DNA from: Tepidimonas charontis
GTDB lineage: Bacteria; Pseudomonadota; Gammaproteobacteria; Burkholderiales; Burkholderiaceae_C
Direction: 5' to 3'
NCBI RefSeq assembly: GCF_007556685.1
Contig: NZ_VJON01000002.1
Location: forward strand, 97,994-161,993
Length of the DNA: 64,000 nt
Positions 63,048-64,000 of the stretch are shown here, piece after piece (within the stretch, counting starts at the first letter, position 1; the number at the start of each line of letters is the position of its first letter). The notes beneath the pieces were generated by a model. That model made no database searches. It had not been told where the DNA came from and saw only the letters and a program-made list of their open reading frames with translations. A program made the translations under genes and the position numbers.

Positions 63048-64000
63048 GGCGCACGGCCGCAATGAGGCGCAAAAAAGCTCGCCTCAAGAAGGGCACGCCC
63101 TTCTTCGTGATCATGCGCAGCAGCCAGCGGATGTTGTAGCCCGCCGCGCACAGCACCGCGTGCAGCCGGTCGCCCTGCTCGCCCTTGAGATGGCACCTGT
63201 CCATGCGGTGATCCTGCTTCAAGTGCCCGATGACCGGCTCGATGGCCTGGCGGCGCTTGAGCAGTCTGCGCTCCTCGTGCGTCAGGCGCTTGATCTTGCC
63301 GCGGTGCACCAGGCGCACATCCGCAATGTCGGCCTCCACCCCGCGGTAGCCCAAGTCGGCATAGGCCGTGTTGGGCTTGATGCCGCTGTCCTGCATCAGG
63401 ATCGTGGCCTGCTCCAGCTGCGCTTGCAGCGTGTGGCCGTCGTAGGGGTTGCCATGGAAGGCCCGGGCTCCGACGATGAGGCTGTGCTTCAGGGTGCTGG
63501 CAATGCCGACCTTGACGCCGAACTCGTAAGGGCATCGGGCCTTGCCCTTGTTGATGCACTCCACCTCCGGCGCGTGCCAGGCGTAGAGCTTTCGAGTCCC
63601 GTCGGCGGTCTTTCGGTTGGCAGTCTGCGCCACCAGACGCGCCGCCTTGTTGAGGGTGTGGCCAAGAGCGCTCTGGATGGCCTGCCCCAGGCGGCTGGCC
63701 TTGCGCTCGATCTCGCGCTGCAGCCTGGCCACGATGGTGCGCTGACGCTTGATGACCCGGCGCATGCGCGCAAACTGCCGCGCGTGCGCATAGCGCCCAG
63801 CCTTGCGGCTGAGGTCTTTGCCTTCCTTGGCAAAGGTCTGCTTCAGTGCAATGCCGGCTTGCTTGGCTGCTTGCACCAGCTTGGTGCGCGCGGTCTCGAG
63901 CAAGCGGCTGTCGGTCGGGTGCGCCACCGCCTTGGGTTGTACGGTGGTGTCCACCACCACGCGCTTGAGTTCCTGCGGCTTGATGAGTCCGGTTTCCACC
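62950..64000 (-). mobile_element. IS5-type insertion sequence, one end in the window
   Basis: The element carries the transposase at 62965 and breaks the pilV-like frame, so its right end lies roughly at 62940-62965. The left end, the terminal repeats and the target duplication cannot be defined because the element runs off the window. Confidence 0.8.
62965..64000 (-). CDS. IS5-family transposase (5' end outside window)
   Basis: At least 345 codons, open to the window edge, so the N-terminus is missing. DDE residues of the IS4/IS5 superfamily are visible: Asp in VVVDTTVQPKAVAHPTDSRL, Asp in TAYADLGYRGVEAD and Glu in RRQAIEPVIGHLKQDHRMD. The middle is a basic helical region (KRQRTIVARLQREIERKA). 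The reading frame is intact over the visible part, so the element may be active. Confidence 0.9.
   Translation of the reverse strand, partial: VETGLIKPQELKRVVVDTTVQPKAVAHPTDSRLLETARTKLVQAAKQAGIALKQTFAKEGKDLSRKAGRYAHARQFARMRRVIKRQRTIVARLQREIERKASRLGQAIQSALGHTLNKAARLVAQTANRKTADGTRKLYAWHAPEVECINKGKARCPYEFGVKVGIASTLKHSLIVGARAFHGNPYDGHTLQAQLEQATILMQDSGIKPNTAYADLGYRGVEADIADVRLVHRGKIKRLTHEERRLLKRRQAIEPVIGHLKQDHRMDRCHLKGEQGDRLHAVLCAAGYNIRWLLRMITKKGVPFLRRAFLRLIAAVRLIGRWLAQRRPTETSGANPAQLRLRAA

Overview
The window is GC-rich, gene-dense bacterial chromosome. The gene content (a single polar-type flagellar and chemotaxis locus, an ilvE plus CHCC zinc-finger pair, a rhodanese-grxC-secB run beside gpmA, and a FadP-like fatty-acid operon) points to a betaproteobacterium of the order Burkholderiales, probably Comamonadaceae-like. 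That placement is inferred from gene order and protein character, not from a 16S gene; no rRNA or tRNA gene was found.

Layout. 1-4.7 kb: secB, grxC and a membrane rhodanese (minus), then gpmA, an S41 C-terminal processing protease and a MoeB/ThiF-type activating enzyme (plus). 4.7-9.7 kb: a minus-strand run of a degenerate HD-GYP protein, nudB, an endonuclease/exonuclease/phosphatase protein, clsB, folE and a BLUF blue-light sensor. Several of these overlap by ATGA junctions, so pterin synthesis, membrane lipid synthesis and two signalling-type proteins are probably co-expressed. 9.7-10.8 kb has no credible gene. 10.9-14.2 kb: a small methyltransferase/glycosyltransferase/TPR-glycosyltransferase block of more AT-rich character, directly before flagellin and probably for surface or flagellin glycosylation. 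14.2-20.1 kb: flagellin, fliD, a second near-identical flagellin, fliS and fliT. 20.3-32.3 kb: fliE (minus), then fliFGHIJK and fliLMNOPQR. 32.5-34.3 kb: a receiver/kinase hybrid and its NarL-type partner (minus). 34.5-40.4 kb: a short CheZ-like protein, cheY, cheA, cheR, cheD and cheB; no cheW lies in the window. 40.5-41.3 kb: an unknown protein (minus) preceded by a near-consensus FliA (sigma-28) promoter.

41.6-46.0 kb: ilvE, a CHCC zinc-finger protein, an O-antigen ligase and two glycosyltransferases. 46.0-54.6 kb: a minus-strand beta-oxidation block (thioesterase, enoyl-CoA hydratase, fadA, a fused hydroxyacyl-CoA dehydrogenase/hydratase, a DUF2147 protein, an acyl-CoA dehydrogenase) headed by a TetR regulator with a perfect 12-bp palindrome at its own promoter. 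54.8-61.7 kb: argB, a CYTH-CHAD protein, a P-type cation ATPase and miaB. 61.9-64 kb: a type IV pilus minor-pilin operon (fimT/gspH-like, then pilV-like) interrupted by an IS5-type insertion sequence that runs off the window.

The main points for follow-up are the FliA-promoted unknown gene, the BLUF/folE/HD-GYP-like directon, the mosaic flagellin duplication around fliD, the compact CheZ-like protein whose C-terminal tail resembles that of CheD, and the IS insertion in the pilin operon.
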